NCBI GenBank assembly: GCA_016840085.1
Contig: JAEOTA010000055.1
Span: 1 to 64,000 of the forward strand
DNA length: 64,000 nucleotides
Direction of reading: 5' to 3'
Source: Promethearchaeota archaeon
GTDB lineage: Archaea; Asgardarchaeota; Lokiarchaeia; Sigyniarchaeales; SOKP01
The number at the start of each line of letters is the position of its first letter. Position 1 is the stretch's first letter. Under the pieces are notes generated by a model that did not search any database, was not told where the DNA came from, and saw nothing but the letters and a program-made list of their open reading frames with translations. Made by a program: the position numbers and the translations under genes. Of this stretch, positions 42,692 to 53,156 are shown piece by piece.

Positions 42692-43615
42692 TTAGCTAAT
42701 AGAGATTCCAAGGTCCTTTAATAAGGGAGTTAGAAATCCATAATAAAAGTCTTTAATATGTAAAATTTTATCTAAATATACATTCAAGAATTCTCGGATT
42801 TCATAGTTGATGTCATTAATATCAATAAAATTATATTCGGGTTCAATATAAATTTCATCTAAATTTAAAGGTTTTAATTGCTTCTTGATCAAATGATATA
42901 TAAATTCGATGAATGCTTTATCAACCAGCTCTTCTTCTTCTTCTTTTAATTCATACACATCATGAGCTATTTTATCTTTTAATCCTCGAATTGCATGAAT
43001 TAAATCCTCAAGTTCTCTATGTAAATTCAATGCTTTAATTTTTTCTGGCATTTCTTTACTTTTAAAATCTTCTACATTAGAATTGATATAATCTTCTAAA
43101 TTTGAGAAAAAGTGAATCACGAACTTGAAAGAGTCTTCAGTCTTAGCATTCTTCCATTCTTTATAAGGAGTTCCCCAATGTTCGAAATTTATCTCATCTA
43201 AAACGTCTTTAATTTTTTTTTTAATATTATCAACTTTTTCTATAAAGTAATCTGATTTGTCCATATAAGGTTTTTCATGTATATAATAATTGTATTTATA
43301 CTCTTTTCCAAATTCCTTAAATGCACCTCTCTTTATTACACGATGGTGTTCTTCATCTACTTCTTTCTTGCCAATCTCTGCTGCAAACTTAATAATATAT
43401 CCACAGTCAGGACAATATGTTATCCATGAACCTCGAATTGTAGTAAAAGGTTTAATAACAACTTGATGAGTTTCATTTAGAATACTTGTAAGTTCTCCTT
43501 CAGCCTCTGGAGTATCAAAATGAGTCTTTTCAAAATGAAATGATTCTGGAATGAATTTAAAACTACAAATTGGACATGTGATTTTTTCTTTCAAGGGAAA
43601 TTTATTTACTTTCAT
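42692..43615 (-). CDS. Zinc-binding protein with DUF2225-like N-terminus
   Basis: Protein of 307 residues. CPIC near residue 15 and CPDCG near 69 form a probable zinc site flanked by strands. The centre and C-terminus are long charged helices, rich in Glu and Lys, without membrane spans. The start resembles DUF2225 proteins, which carry similar cysteine pairs. The gene stands alone between two AT-rich gaps. The function is unknown. Confidence 0.6.
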   Translation of the reverse strand: MKVNKFPLKEKITCPICSFKFIPESFHFEKTHFDTPEAEGELTSILNETHQVVIKPFTTIRGSWITYCPDCGYIIKFAAEIGKKEVDEEHHRVIKRGAFKEFGKEYKYNYYIHEKPYMDKSDYFIEKVDNIKKKIKDVLDEINFEHWGTPYKEWKNAKTEDSFKFVIHFFSNLEDYINSNVEDFKSKEMPEKIKALNLHRELEDLIHAIRGLKDKIAHDVYELKEEEEELVDKAFIEFIYHLIKKQLKPLNLDEIYIEPEYNFIDINDINYEIREFLNVYLDKILHIKDFYYGFLTPLLKDLGISIS

Positions 43616-43814
43616 AATTTTTCAAAGAATTTTGGTAACAATAATATGTATTCTATTTACAACAAAGTAATTATCTTGGTATATTTAAAAATTTTATCTG
43701 GTTTACATCATGAATTGAAAAACAAAAATGATGAAAAGTAATTGAATACTGATATTAGAAAACTCAGAATTCGATTTATCTTAAAATTATGATTAATATA
43801 TAATATAAAAGGAA

Positions 43815-44660
43815 TTATATACTAACTAATCTTGTCATGTTTGCGCTAATTTCCCACAATCTTTTAGCATATTCCTCATTATAAGACTCTTCAGAAGACT
43901 CTTTAGGCTCTTTTTTTATAAAATATTTGCCAGTAACTCCTTCTATATCTAGAGACGAAGCTAAATATATAGACGTTTCAGCCCCTTTTTCCGGACTTTT
44001 AAAAAAGAGTTTTGCAAATCCTCGACTAAAGGCAGAGTGATCTCGACTTAAATTACTATTTACAACACCAGGATGAACAGCATTAACAGTTACACCAGTT
44101 CCCTCTAATCTTCGGTTTAATTCATAGGTAAATAGCATCGCTGCTAATTTTGAAACACCATATACTTTAAATAAACGATATTTCTTGTCTTCACTCTGAA
44201 GATCATCAAAATCCATTTTTGCCATTCTATGCGCTGCAGAAGTTACATTAATAATACGGCTTGGAGCACTATTTTTTAATATATCAAGTAGTAAATTTGT
44301 CAACAAAAAGGGAGCAAGATGATGCACAGCAAAATTCATTTCAATTCCATCAACTGATAATGTACGCTTCGAAAGCATAACTCCGGCATTATTAATTAAC
44401 ACATGTAAATATTGATATTTATTCTTGAATTCTGCTACTAGTTTGCGAATGGATTCTTGAGATGACAAATCACATAAAAATAGATCTACATCTTTATTAC
44501 CTGTGAGTTCAATGATTTCTTTTTGTGCTTTTTCTCCACGTTCTTCATTTCGACAAATCATGATTATTGTGGCACCCATTTCTGCTAAACCTATTGCTGT
44601 AGCTTTTCCAATGCCTGAATTTGCTCCGGTAATCATACAAATTTTTCCTTCCATGCTCAT
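43815..44660 (-). CDS. Short-chain dehydrogenase/reductase (retinol dehydrogenase-like)
   Basis: Protein of 281 residues with TGANSGIGKA at the NAD(P)-binding turn, NNAGV at about 91-95 and YGVSK as catalytic Tyr-x-x-x-Lys near 165. The Ser expected before it is present in INVTSAAH. The sequence resembles the retinol dehydrogenase/WWOX group, which act on lipophilic alcohols or ketones. It lies alone on the minus strand; the preceding 260-base gap holds no gene. Confidence 0.85.
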   Translation of the reverse strand: MSMEGKICMITGANSGIGKATAIGLAEMGATIIMICRNEERGEKAQKEIIELTGNKDVDLFLCDLSSQESIRKLVAEFKNKYQYLHVLINNAGVMLSKRTLSVDGIEMNFAVHHLAPFLLTNLLLDILKNSAPSRIINVTSAAHRMAKMDFDDLQSEDKKYRLFKVYGVSKLAAMLFTYELNRRLEGTGVTVNAVHPGVVNSNLSRDHSAFSRGFAKLFFKSPEKGAETSIYLASSLDIEGVTGKYFIKKEPKESSEESYNEEYAKRLWEISANMTRLVSI

Positions 44661-44920
44661 TATTTACAACTCTTGCTTAATTTCTATATTCTTTTTGATA
44701 GTTCAAAATCTAACTGAACTATTAAACAATTTGATTATTTTTTAAAAAAAAATTGTTATCCATGGGTTATCCACAAGTATAATTTCTATTGGTGTTCTTA
44801 TTTAGTGGTATTCGAAGAATAGAACTGATATTGATGTAGTTGAGGTTATTAGAGCGAAAAAGGGCTTAGTTGAATAAAATATAAAAGAATTTTGAGATAT
44901 CTCCTATTATTCCATATAAT
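44661..44920. other. AT-rich intergenic gap
   Basis: About 260 bases between the SDR gene and the small helical protein. No convincing reading frame, and no clear structure stronger than background was seen. Confidence 0.4.
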
Positions 44921-45238
44921 TTATAAAAAAAGTTCCCATTCTTTTATTGACAATTGAATTAATTTAGTCTCCATCTCATTTTTTATCTTGTCTAATCGTT
45001 CTTTGCTTTCCTTCACTTTTTTCCAAATAAAGTCTTCTATTTTCTCAATAGTTATGTCTTTTTTATCTAATTGTTCAAGGAGCTGATTACAGATCGACAT
45101 TCTTTTTAAATACAAATCATAAGCTTCTTTAGATAAGTTAGCTATTAAATTTGGGTGATACATTTCTTTTATTTTAAAAATTTTTTCTCCTATTTTAGTT
45201 AGAGAAATTAATTCCCTTAAGTCATCTGAATCCGTCAT
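44921..45238 (-). CDS. Small helical protein in the SDR-flavoprotein operon
   Basis: Protein of 105 residues, charged and helical, with probable coiled-coil content (KESKERLDKIKNEMETKLI). It starts 11 bases after the stop of the flavoprotein gene and ends the operon. No family recognised. Could stabilise or regulate the flavoprotein; that is only suggested by position. Confidence 0.55.
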   Translation of the reverse strand: MTDSDDLRELISLTKIGEKIFKIKEMYHPNLIANLSKEAYDLYLKRMSICNQLLEQLDKKDITIEKIEDFIWKKVKESKERLDKIKNEMETKLIQLSIKEWELFL

Positions 45239-45249
45239 TTTTTATCATT

Positions 45250-47286
45250 TTATTTGTTTTTTAAAAATTCTTTCCATACATTTTCAAACCATCCAAATTC
45301 ACTAGGTATCTCTCTTACATCCTCCCATTCAATAAGCATTTTTCCATTTTTTAGTTGAATTGTTTGGATTTGTTTTGATAAATCCAGATTATTATGTATA
45401 AATTTATATTCCCTAAGACTACCAGGAGGTTCAATATATGTCTCGGATAATGATTTATTTAATTTATCTCTTACAATCAAGTATGAACCTCTGCTTCTCC
45501 CAAATAAGAGATGATAGTCTATTAATGTTTTTAAGAAGAATAATTGCGTAAGAAGGGCATCTTTAATTCTAAAAAAATCCATGATTTCAACATTAGTCTT
45601 CAATCCGATTAAATTTACTAAATTATTCAATTGAATTTGGACCTTGGAAATCTCCTGTTTAAGATTTTTTAGAGGACGAATAATTGAACCATATTTTGAC
45701 ATTCGATTTTGAATCTGAATTAAGAGTCTTTCAGGAGTTAGAAAGTTTTCAGATTTAGAAGGATCATTTTTTATTATTTGTGAAATTTTACTAAATAACT
45801 CAGTCATCTCTCCTTTTACTTTATTTTGAAATCTTTCAGGATTTATTGATGGAATATTGCTATATATTTGAGTTATTTTTTGAGCAGTTCTCAATCCCCC
45901 AACTTGTCCCGAGTTTAATGCAGCACCACCAGGTCTGTGAATACCATGACTCCCATTAATTTCTCCAATTGCAAAAAGATGTTTTACTGTTGTTGTCTCC
46001 CACCATATATCACAGGATACACCACCATTTAGGTGTTGGTTACAAACGGCGATTTCAAGAGGTTCAGAAGTTAAGTCGATATTATTGTTCTTATAAATTA
46101 AGATTGCTTGATCATTTAATTTTCTAAGACGTTCAATAGGTTTATCTCCCATTGCATTAGATTTAGTTAAATAATCCTTTGCATCTTGGAACAGATTATC
46201 AAAACTAAAGTAATTAGGATTTTGTGTGAAATCTAAGAACACACGTCTGTTTAACTTTTCTGATTCATGATATACTGCCAGATCAATTAATGAAGAACCA
46301 AAATTATCAATTCGCATAGAATTAAAAGGCCATTGATATCCTTTTAAGAATATGGCTCTCGAAAGTTCTTCAAAAGATGGAAAGATATCATAAAGAAATT
46401 CCTTTTCTGTACCATTTTCATCAATAGAAAAGTATCGTGGAATTACTTGTTGATATGAACCTGAAAGATTCCAACGAAATTTAGTCGATGCTAATCCGAA
46501 TTGTGATTCTGTTAAATTTTGAAGTTTACATCCTGCTTCAATTGCTAGACTTGTCGTTCCTCTCTGGGATTTTGGATACACAGTATTTTTATATAATATC
46601 GCAGGACCACCAGTAGCTATAATTAGATTTCTTGCTTTAAAAATTTCTATTGAATCTATTAAAGTCTCTATATTTTTATCTGGGTTTAGCATATCTGTTT
46701 TAATGCAAATAATCCCAACTGCTTCAGGCTTCTCAGTTGTATTATCAAGAATAATTTTAATCGCATAATACTTATCAAAAATTGTAATATGTTTATCTTG
46801 AACCGCTCTTAATAAGCATTTCCCCATTTCTCGGGAAGTTAAAGGTCCTATAGATGTAGCTCTCTGTCTTGGATCGTTATCTGTTTTATATCCTACAAAA
46901 CCCCCATACTTATCATGAGGAAAAGGCACTCCTAATTGAACTAAATGAAAAAATTCTCTAATGGAGTTTGAAGCTTCGATTAAAGCTATGTCACCGTGCA
47001 TTGCTCCTCCAGCGCAGAGATCTTTCGCCATTTCATAAGGTGAATCTGGCTGATCTCCATAAATTGACATTTTATAATAAGTTTGTTTATCAGAACCCGC
47101 ATTAAAAGAAGTCCCGCCACCTAAATTATCAGTAACAATGGCAATTTCATCAGGAGGAATGCCTTCCATTACTAAATGAAGAGCACAATTTAATCCTGCT
47201 GCTCCTGAACCTATAATAATTGAATTAAATTCTTTAATATCTAATTTTTCCAGATTTATTTTTATATCTCCCATTTTTTGTCCCAT
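45250..47286 (-). CDS. Fumarate-reductase/aspartate-oxidase-like flavoprotein
   Basis: FAD-dependent oxidoreductase; I start it at the ATG at 47286 because the first ATG of the frame (47319) lies inside the preceding gene. GSGAAGLNCALHL near the start is the FAD-binding Rossmann turn. GGTSFNAGSDKQTYYKMSI and the later HRPGGAALNSGQVGG match the covalent-free flavoprotein subunits of succinate dehydrogenase, fumarate reductase and L-aspartate oxidase. The C-terminus is helical, as in that family. The substrate is unknown. It follows an SDR gene and precedes a small helical protein in one operon. Electron transfer to ferredoxin or quinone is possible. Confidence 0.8.
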   Translation of the reverse strand: MGQKMGDIKINLEKLDIKEFNSIIIGSGAAGLNCALHLVMEGIPPDEIAIVTDNLGGGTSFNAGSDKQTYYKMSIYGDQPDSPYEMAKDLCAGGAMHGDIALIEASNSIREFFHLVQLGVPFPHDKYGGFVGYKTDNDPRQRATSIGPLTSREMGKCLLRAVQDKHITIFDKYYAIKIILDNTTEKPEAVGIICIKTDMLNPDKNIETLIDSIEIFKARNLIIATGGPAILYKNTVYPKSQRGTTSLAIEAGCKLQNLTESQFGLASTKFRWNLSGSYQQVIPRYFSIDENGTEKEFLYDIFPSFEELSRAIFLKGYQWPFNSMRIDNFGSSLIDLAVYHESEKLNRRVFLDFTQNPNYFSFDNLFQDAKDYLTKSNAMGDKPIERLRKLNDQAILIYKNNNIDLTSEPLEIAVCNQHLNGGVSCDIWWETTTVKHLFAIGEINGSHGIHRPGGAALNSGQVGGLRTAQKITQIYSNIPSINPERFQNKVKGEMTELFSKISQIIKNDPSKSENFLTPERLLIQIQNRMSKYGSIIRPLKNLKQEISKVQIQLNNLVNLIGLKTNVEIMDFFRIKDALLTQLFFLKTLIDYHLLFGRSRGSYLIVRDKLNKSLSETYIEPPGSLREYKFIHNNLDLSKQIQTIQLKNGKMLIEWEDVREIPSEFGWFENVWKEFLKNK

Positions 47287-47290
47287 TGCT

Positions 47291-48097
47291 TTATATACGG
47301 TGAATATGAAAACCCCCATCTATATCTAAAACAGATCCTGTAGAGAATGGTAGCAATCCCTGAACAATTGCAATAACAGGCTTAGCAATATCAAGTGGTT
47401 CACCCCATCTTTTAATTGGGGAAACACCTTCGCTAATTAATTTATCATATCTCTCTGAAATATGTTTTGGTTCAGTTAGAGGTGTCTTAATAATACCCGG
47501 AGATATCTCATATGTGGGAATATCAAACTCGGCTAATCTAACAGCAAATAATTGTGTCATCATCCGCATCCCTGCCTTCGAAATGCAGTACTCCCCTCTA
47601 TTAATTGAGGCGGTATATCGATTTATAGAAGATATATTAATGATATAGGGGTGATATTTATCTTTTATTTTCGTTTTAAGCTCAATCATCCATTTTGCGA
47701 GTGCTTGAGTTAAAAAAAATGGACCTTTCAGATTAATATCCATTACTCTATCATATGATTCTTCTGTCACATCTAAAAGATCTCCCCGTTTAATTGGCCC
47801 TACTCCCGCATTATTCACTAAAACATCTATTCTTCTAAACTTCTGCTTAATTTTATTGAGTAATTTCTCGCGATCTTCTCTTTTACTCACATCAGCCTGA
47901 ATATATAGACTTTTCTCTTTTAAATCTTCTTTATAAATTTTTTTAAGAATATTTTTATATTCTTCAGATAATTCTTTTGTTGATGCCCCATTTATTACTA
48001 CTGAAAATCCTATTTTTGCCAGTTCTAAAGCTATTGCTTTTCCTATCCCTTGAGTGCTGCCTGTAATTAGAGCAACTTTTATTTTATCTTGATCCAT
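47291..48097 (-). CDS. Short-chain dehydrogenase (FabG/3-ketoacyl reductase-like)
   Basis: Protein of 268 residues with TGSTQGIGKA, NNAGVG near 96, SSIN and YCISKAG (Tyr-x-x-x-Lys near 171). The end IDGGFHIHRI resembles the common GG-x-x C-terminus of the classical SDR group. It would reduce ketones or oxidise alcohols with NAD(P). It is the first gene of an operon with the flavoprotein and the small helical protein. Together they may oxidise a hydroxy-acid or sugar acid. Confidence 0.85.
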   Translation of the reverse strand: MDQDKIKVALITGSTQGIGKAIALELAKIGFSVVINGASTKELSEEYKNILKKIYKEDLKEKSLYIQADVSKREDREKLLNKIKQKFRRIDVLVNNAGVGPIKRGDLLDVTEESYDRVMDINLKGPFFLTQALAKWMIELKTKIKDKYHPYIINISSINRYTASINRGEYCISKAGMRMMTQLFAVRLAEFDIPTYEISPGIIKTPLTEPKHISERYDKLISEGVSPIKRWGEPLDIAKPVIAIVQGLLPFSTGSVLDIDGGFHIHRI

Positions 48098-48206
48098 AAC
48101 ATATTATTTATTTGACAGTATTAAAATTGTTATTGTATTTAAAAGAATAAATATTAGAAAATATCTATCATAGTATATTAAAATAAAAATTTTTGAATGA
48201 TTCATA

Positions 48207-49901
48207 ATGAGACGATTTGCCAGTATTGATTTTTTACGTGGTATAGCAATAGCGTTAATGATCTTTTTGCATACTATCCTTCATGTGTTAGATATTGATA
48301 CACTACTTAATGAAATAAATAATATCCCCGCTGCTAATATTGTTGCATTTATTGTATTACCTTTCTTAGGAGGGTTGGCAGGTTTTTTCTTAATGGTTTC
48401 TGCCATTGGAAATATGATAAGTATGTATCGACACTTACAAGCAGGGAGAAGCATTAGGGACTTAGTTATCAGACAGATAATGGGAGGTGTTTTATTACTA
48501 ATTTTTGCTATGATTTCTGAGAGTATACTTGGTATTCATGGAGCAATTCCAAATCTCATGAAAAGTTTAGATGATCCATCTGCTTGGAATTGGCAAGTAA
48601 TACTTTATCGTGCTTACCACTTTGAAACAATCCATACTATAGCATGGTGTATTATCCTAAATGGTGTTGTTCAAGGTATCCTTTCAAGAAAAGGTAGCTG
48701 GGAGAATCCTTCAAAGCTAATAAATATTTATCTCCTTTTAATAGGGATTATTATCGTTCTTACCCCAATAATGTGGTGGCTTGTGGATTTGATAATCCCT
48801 GGTTATCCGTGGGCTATAGATCCTGACACAGGGGTTCATGTTCAATATCCATACTTAGGGAAATCAGAATGGTGGGAATTTATAACACTGTTCTTTTTCA
48901 ATGCCTTTGCAGGAAGAGAAGAACCGATCTTTCCTTATTTAGCAGTATCTTTTATTGGTAGCATCATTGGCATCCGCTTAGCTCAAAAAAGAGAAGAAGT
49001 GCCACGAAGATTTCCCAAGCGAACAATGCAATATGGTATTATTATGTTTTTCATTGGTATCATCGGTCTTATCGTCACGCTTATCCTTTTAATGGACGTA
49101 ATTGGCATGGATGCAACTTTGAACGTTTATAAGGGACTTGCGTTCCATCGAAATTGGGTACCTAATAATCCAGATATTAATAACTCTGTGATACTCTATG
49201 GATGGTTATTTCAATTCATGGCTTTAAACGGAACAGCTATCTGCCTTATTATGGTAGTAGTACGTGTCGTAGAATTTCGAGGTCGAGGCAAGGAGTTCGC
49301 TGATAAAACTCGATTTATCCGTAGATTTGGGTTTGTTGCCTTCACACTTTACAATATTCAGTGGTTGTATTTTGTTTCCCATTTTATTGTTTCTACATTA
49401 ATTTATGGTGAACCTTACAAATTGCTTGACTGGGGTGGAGTATTTATTACTATGGGTATAACATTTTTAATGTTGGAAGGAATCTTACTTCTCTGGGAAA
49501 AAATAAAATACACTGGAAGCTTAGAATGGTGTATGGGTACAATTGCAACCCAAATCATCCCTGCTAGGAAGTCAGAAAAGAAATGGTGGCAAGCAGGACA
49601 ATTAAATGTCGAGGAAGCTTTTTATAATGCCGAGTGGTTGAATGTTATTGAGAAGGACGAGGTCCGTCATGATATTAAGGCAGATTCAAAATTGGCATAT
49701 AAATTATCTTGGTTCGGTTTTCTATTTGCTCCTATATCATTAATAACATTTTTAATAGCAAGAGGATCTGTAAATACAGAACAAGAAAATAAATTCAATA
49801 AAAGAGCAAAAATCATTTCATTAGTAGGATTGATATTCTTTTTTGCTTGGATGATACCGTTCCTATTCTTTAGCTTGTCAGATCTCGGAATTTCTCTATA
49901 A
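48207..49901 (+). CDS. DUF1624/HGSNAT-like membrane acyltransferase
   Basis: Integral membrane protein of 564 residues with about ten to eleven spans. N-terminal SIDFLRGIAIALMIFLH is the signature of the DUF1624/heparan-alpha-glucosaminide N-acetyltransferase group, with the His in the first helix thought to carry the acyl group. Enzymes of this type move acetyl groups across the membrane to sugars outside. The C-terminal 100 residues are a cytoplasmic segment followed by two helices. A TATA-like TATTTAAAAG lies about 60 bases upstream. It neighbours a GH3 gene, suggesting a glycan theme. Confidence 0.75.
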   Translation: MRRFASIDFLRGIAIALMIFLHTILHVLDIDTLLNEINNIPAANIVAFIVLPFLGGLAGFFLMVSAIGNMISMYRHLQAGRSIRDLVIRQIMGGVLLLIFAMISESILGIHGAIPNLMKSLDDPSAWNWQVILYRAYHFETIHTIAWCIILNGVVQGILSRKGSWENPSKLINIYLLLIGIIIVLTPIMWWLVDLIIPGYPWAIDPDTGVHVQYPYLGKSEWWEFITLFFFNAFAGREEPIFPYLAVSFIGSIIGIRLAQKREEVPRRFPKRTMQYGIIMFFIGIIGLIVTLILLMDVIGMDATLNVYKGLAFHRNWVPNNPDINNSVILYGWLFQFMALNGTAICLIMVVVRVVEFRGRGKEFADKTRFIRRFGFVAFTLYNIQWLYFVSHFIVSTLIYGEPYKLLDWGGVFITMGITFLMLEGILLLWEKIKYTGSLEWCMGTIATQIIPARKSEKKWWQAGQLNVEEAFYNAEWLNVIEKDEVRHDIKADSKLAYKLSWFGFLFAPISLITFLIARGSVNTEQENKFNKRAKIISLVGLIFFFAWMIPFLFFSLSDLGISL

Positions 49902-50048
49902 GAAAATTGAATACTTTGAAAAGGGCTCTGGAAACGTCAAAAAAATGTGGAAAAAACGTATAATATTGAATAAAAAAGTATTTTTTAAATCTAAATTTTT
50001 TTTTATTAACTTTAACTGAAATTATTGTTTTAGACGAAGCCTACTAAG

Positions 50049-52082
50049 ATGAATGAAATCAAGAAAGGTATGAATGAAGAAGAAATTGAAAATTATGTGA
50101 AAGAAGTTCTTGAACATATGAGTTTGAAAGAAAAAGTCTATCAAATGATTGGAAATGGTCTAATCCTAAAAGTATTGAAAGATAGAGGAGTAGGAAGACG
50201 AGTATATGATGGAGCGGGTTCAAAAAAATTTAAAATTCCTTCATTCAAATTTACTGATGGTCCTCGAGGAGTAGTTATTCCTGGTTCTACTTGTTTTCCA
50301 GTATCAATAGCTCGTGGAGCATCATGGGATGTTAATTTGGAACAAAATATAGGAAATGTGATTGGAAAAGAAGTTCGAGCACATGGAGGTAATCTTTTTG
50401 GAGGTGTGTGCATTAACCTTTTACGACATCCTTCTTGGGGAAGGGCTCAAGAAACATATGGAGAAGATCCTTTTTTAATAGGGGAATTTGGTGCTGCCTT
50501 AACTCGTGGTGTGCAAAAGCATAATGTTATGGCAACTGCTAAACACTTTGCAGCAAATAGTATTGAAACCGCTCGATTTAAAGTAAATGTAAAAATTGAT
50601 GAACGAACGCTCCGTGAGGTTTATCTCCCTCACTTCAAACGCTGTGTAGAGGAGGGATGTGTCACTATAATGACTGCTTATAACAAAGTTCGTGGAGAAT
50701 ACTGTGGACATAATAAATATTTATTGAGAAATATTTTGAAAAGTGATTGGAATTTTCAGGGATTCGTTCATTCTGATTGGATGCGTGGTGTTAAAAGCAC
50801 CATGGGAGGAATCACTGGGGGGTTAGATGTAGAAATGCCACGAGCTAAATATTATAAATATAGAAAAGTAAAAAAAGCTCTACAACAAGGTAATATTTCA
50901 CAAGCCATGATTGATGAAGCTGCTGGACGGGTTATGCGAACAATTCTCCACTATGTTACAAAGGAAGATCCCCAAACATATGAGCCTGCCTTAATTGGAT
51001 GCGAAGAACATTGTAAGATTGCATTAGAAGCAGCAGAAAAGAGTATGGTATTACTAAAAAATGAGCAAAATATTTTACCACTAAATAAAAATAAAATTAA
51101 ACGAATGGCGATTTTTGGTCGATTAGCTATTATTAAAAACACTGGAGATCATGGTAGTAGTAATGTGTCTACCAAATATGTTATAACTCCATTAAAAGGT
51201 ATTCAAAATTACTTAGGAGATTCAATTCAAATACTATATAATGAAGGATCAGATAAAGAAAGTGTGAAATCTGTAGCTAAAGAAGTGGACGCAGCAATTT
51301 TAATTGTTGGTTTGGATCATAAGGATGAAGGAGAATTTATTCGTGAACTCAAAATTGGTGGAGATCGAGAGAATTTATCCTTACATGATAATGAAATAGA
51401 ATTAATTAAATTAGTAGCATCTGAAAATCAAAATTGTGTTGTTGTATTAATTGGAGGAAGTGCTATCATCATGGAAGAATGGAAAGATCAAGTCCCTGTG
51501 ATTTTAATGGCGTGGTATTCTGGCATGGAAGGAGGAAACGCTTTAGCAAGGATCATTTTTGGAGATGTCAACCCAGGAGGAAAACTTCCTTTTACAATTC
51601 CAAAAGATCCAAATCATTTACCTTTTTTTGATAAAGATGCAGATGAAATTGAGTATGGATATTATCATGGATATACTCTTTTTGAAAAAAGTGGCTTTGA
51701 ACCAGCCTTTGCTTTTGGTTTTGGATTAACCTATACCTCATTTAATTATAACAATTTACAAGTTGATGTAAATGATGAAAAAGTTCTAGCTTCAGTAGAA
51801 GTTAAAAATACGGGAAAAACTGCTGGCGATGAAATAATCCAATTATATATTGGATTTGAACAATCTCAAATCGACAGACCTGTAAAACTATTAAAAGGAT
51901 TTACTCGCGTTCATCTGGAACCGAATGAGAATAAACATGTAATGATTGAGGTTTCAAAAGAAAATCTTGCGTGGTATAATCCAAATTCGAAATCATGGGA
52001 GGTTGAACAGATAACATACACTCTTTATATGGGAGGTTCATCCCGCGCTAAAGATCTATTATCTACTCAGTTTACCTTATGA
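50049..52082 (+). CDS. GH3 family beta-glycosidase
   Basis: Cytoplasmic glycoside hydrolase of 677 residues with no signal peptide. The N-terminal TIM barrel has GPRGV, TAKHFA and the nucleophile Asp243 in VHSDWMRG. The alpha/beta sandwich follows (VLLKNEQNILPL, GMEGGNALARIIFGDVNPGGKLP), then a fibronectin-III-like C-terminal domain, as in beta-glucosidases and xylosidases. It would release glucose or xylose from oligosaccharides taken up by the cell. The first ATG is used; an ATG ten codons later is also possible. Confidence 0.9.
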   Translation: MNEIKKGMNEEEIENYVKEVLEHMSLKEKVYQMIGNGLILKVLKDRGVGRRVYDGAGSKKFKIPSFKFTDGPRGVVIPGSTCFPVSIARGASWDVNLEQNIGNVIGKEVRAHGGNLFGGVCINLLRHPSWGRAQETYGEDPFLIGEFGAALTRGVQKHNVMATAKHFAANSIETARFKVNVKIDERTLREVYLPHFKRCVEEGCVTIMTAYNKVRGEYCGHNKYLLRNILKSDWNFQGFVHSDWMRGVKSTMGGITGGLDVEMPRAKYYKYRKVKKALQQGNISQAMIDEAAGRVMRTILHYVTKEDPQTYEPALIGCEEHCKIALEAAEKSMVLLKNEQNILPLNKNKIKRMAIFGRLAIIKNTGDHGSSNVSTKYVITPLKGIQNYLGDSIQILYNEGSDKESVKSVAKEVDAAILIVGLDHKDEGEFIRELKIGGDRENLSLHDNEIELIKLVASENQNCVVVLIGGSAIIMEEWKDQVPVILMAWYSGMEGGNALARIIFGDVNPGGKLPFTIPKDPNHLPFFDKDADEIEYGYYHGYTLFEKSGFEPAFAFGFGLTYTSFNYNNLQVDVNDEKVLASVEVKNTGKTAGDEIIQLYIGFEQSQIDRPVKLLKGFTRVHLEPNENKHVMIEVSKENLAWYNPNSKSWEVEQITYTLYMGGSSRAKDLLSTQFTL

Positions 52083-52115
52083 TAAAAAGAATTGGGTTTT
52101 CTCTTCTTAATTTAT

Positions 52116-53141
52116 CTACAATTTCTCTATTATCTCCTTTTTACCTGTTTCTGAAGATTTATATAATGCTGATACTAAAATTAAAGCTTTAGAGCTTTCT
52201 TCTATTGTATTCAAGTATGGTTTGTCTTTTAGAACCCAATCACCAAACGCTTTTACTGACCTCCCAAAGTGGGAAAATCCTTTTGTATCTTTTTTAATTT
52301 TATATTTTCTAATCCCTTTCCAAGTTAATGAAGATTTTGGCCAAGGTCCCCTATAGTAGCATCTCCCTTTCTTTCCAAAAATTTCTAATTCTACTTTTTC
52401 TTTAAACTTATCATAAGGTGGTGTAATGAACGTTGAATCATTAATTTGAGCATGAACCCCATTTTCAAATTCTATTATACCTAAGGCAAAGTCTTCTACT
52501 TCAATATTTTTGAACTTCTTGTTATCAATTTTTCCTATTACTGATTTGGGTTCACCAAAAGCCCATATCATAATATCAACCATATGTGACCCCTGAGTTA
52601 ATAGAGTTCCACCACCAGCGGTTTCTTTTTTTATCCTCCAAGGTCCCCTTTCATAATAAGATTCATCTCTGCTGAAAAATAAATTACAATTGGCATAATA
52701 TATTTCATCTAAATATCCTCCTTGAATAGCTCTGACTAAACGATAACAATTATGATCATATCTATAATTATAATTGAATCCCAATTTTAAATCAGGATAT
52801 TGAAGATCTAAGTCCCTAATTTTTCTAGCATCATCTACCGAAACTCCAACAGGTTTTTCACATAGTACATGCTTTCCATGTTCAAAAGCTTGTTTTATCA
52901 TAGGTCTATGGAGATGATGAGGTGTAGATATATAAACAGCATCTATTTCTTCATTTCTATACATTTCTTCAATATCAATACACGCATTTTTTTTACCAGC
53001 TATTTTAATTGCTCTATTAATGTTTAAGTCTGCAGCAGCAACGATTTTAGTGTTTTTTATTATTCTTGACGCAAGTTTATACATCCCAGTTATCCACCCG
53101 CAACCTATTACCCCGACTTTAATGAAATTTTTAGTTTTCAT
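52116..53141 (-). CDS. Gfo/Idh/MocA-family NAD-dependent sugar oxidoreductase
   Basis: Protein of 341 residues. GVIGCGWI at 9-16 is the NAD-binding Rossmann turn, CEKPVGV near 93 carries the catalytic Lys, and GGGTLLTQGSHMVD follows. Members oxidise or epimerise sugars and inositols. It lies 15 bases downstream of a ThuA-like gene on the same strand, a common pair for sugar-catabolic clusters. The convergent neighbour is GH3. Confidence 0.9.
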   Translation of the reverse strand: MKTKNFIKVGVIGCGWITGMYKLASRIIKNTKIVAAADLNINRAIKIAGKKNACIDIEEMYRNEEIDAVYISTPHHLHRPMIKQAFEHGKHVLCEKPVGVSVDDARKIRDLDLQYPDLKLGFNYNYRYDHNCYRLVRAIQGGYLDEIYYANCNLFFSRDESYYERGPWRIKKETAGGGTLLTQGSHMVDIMIWAFGEPKSVIGKIDNKKFKNIEVEDFALGIIEFENGVHAQINDSTFITPPYDKFKEKVELEIFGKKGRCYYRGPWPKSSLTWKGIRKYKIKKDTKGFSHFGRSVKAFGDWVLKDKPYLNTIEESSKALILVSALYKSSETGKKEIIEKL

Positions 53142-53156
53142 TTTACTTCACCACTC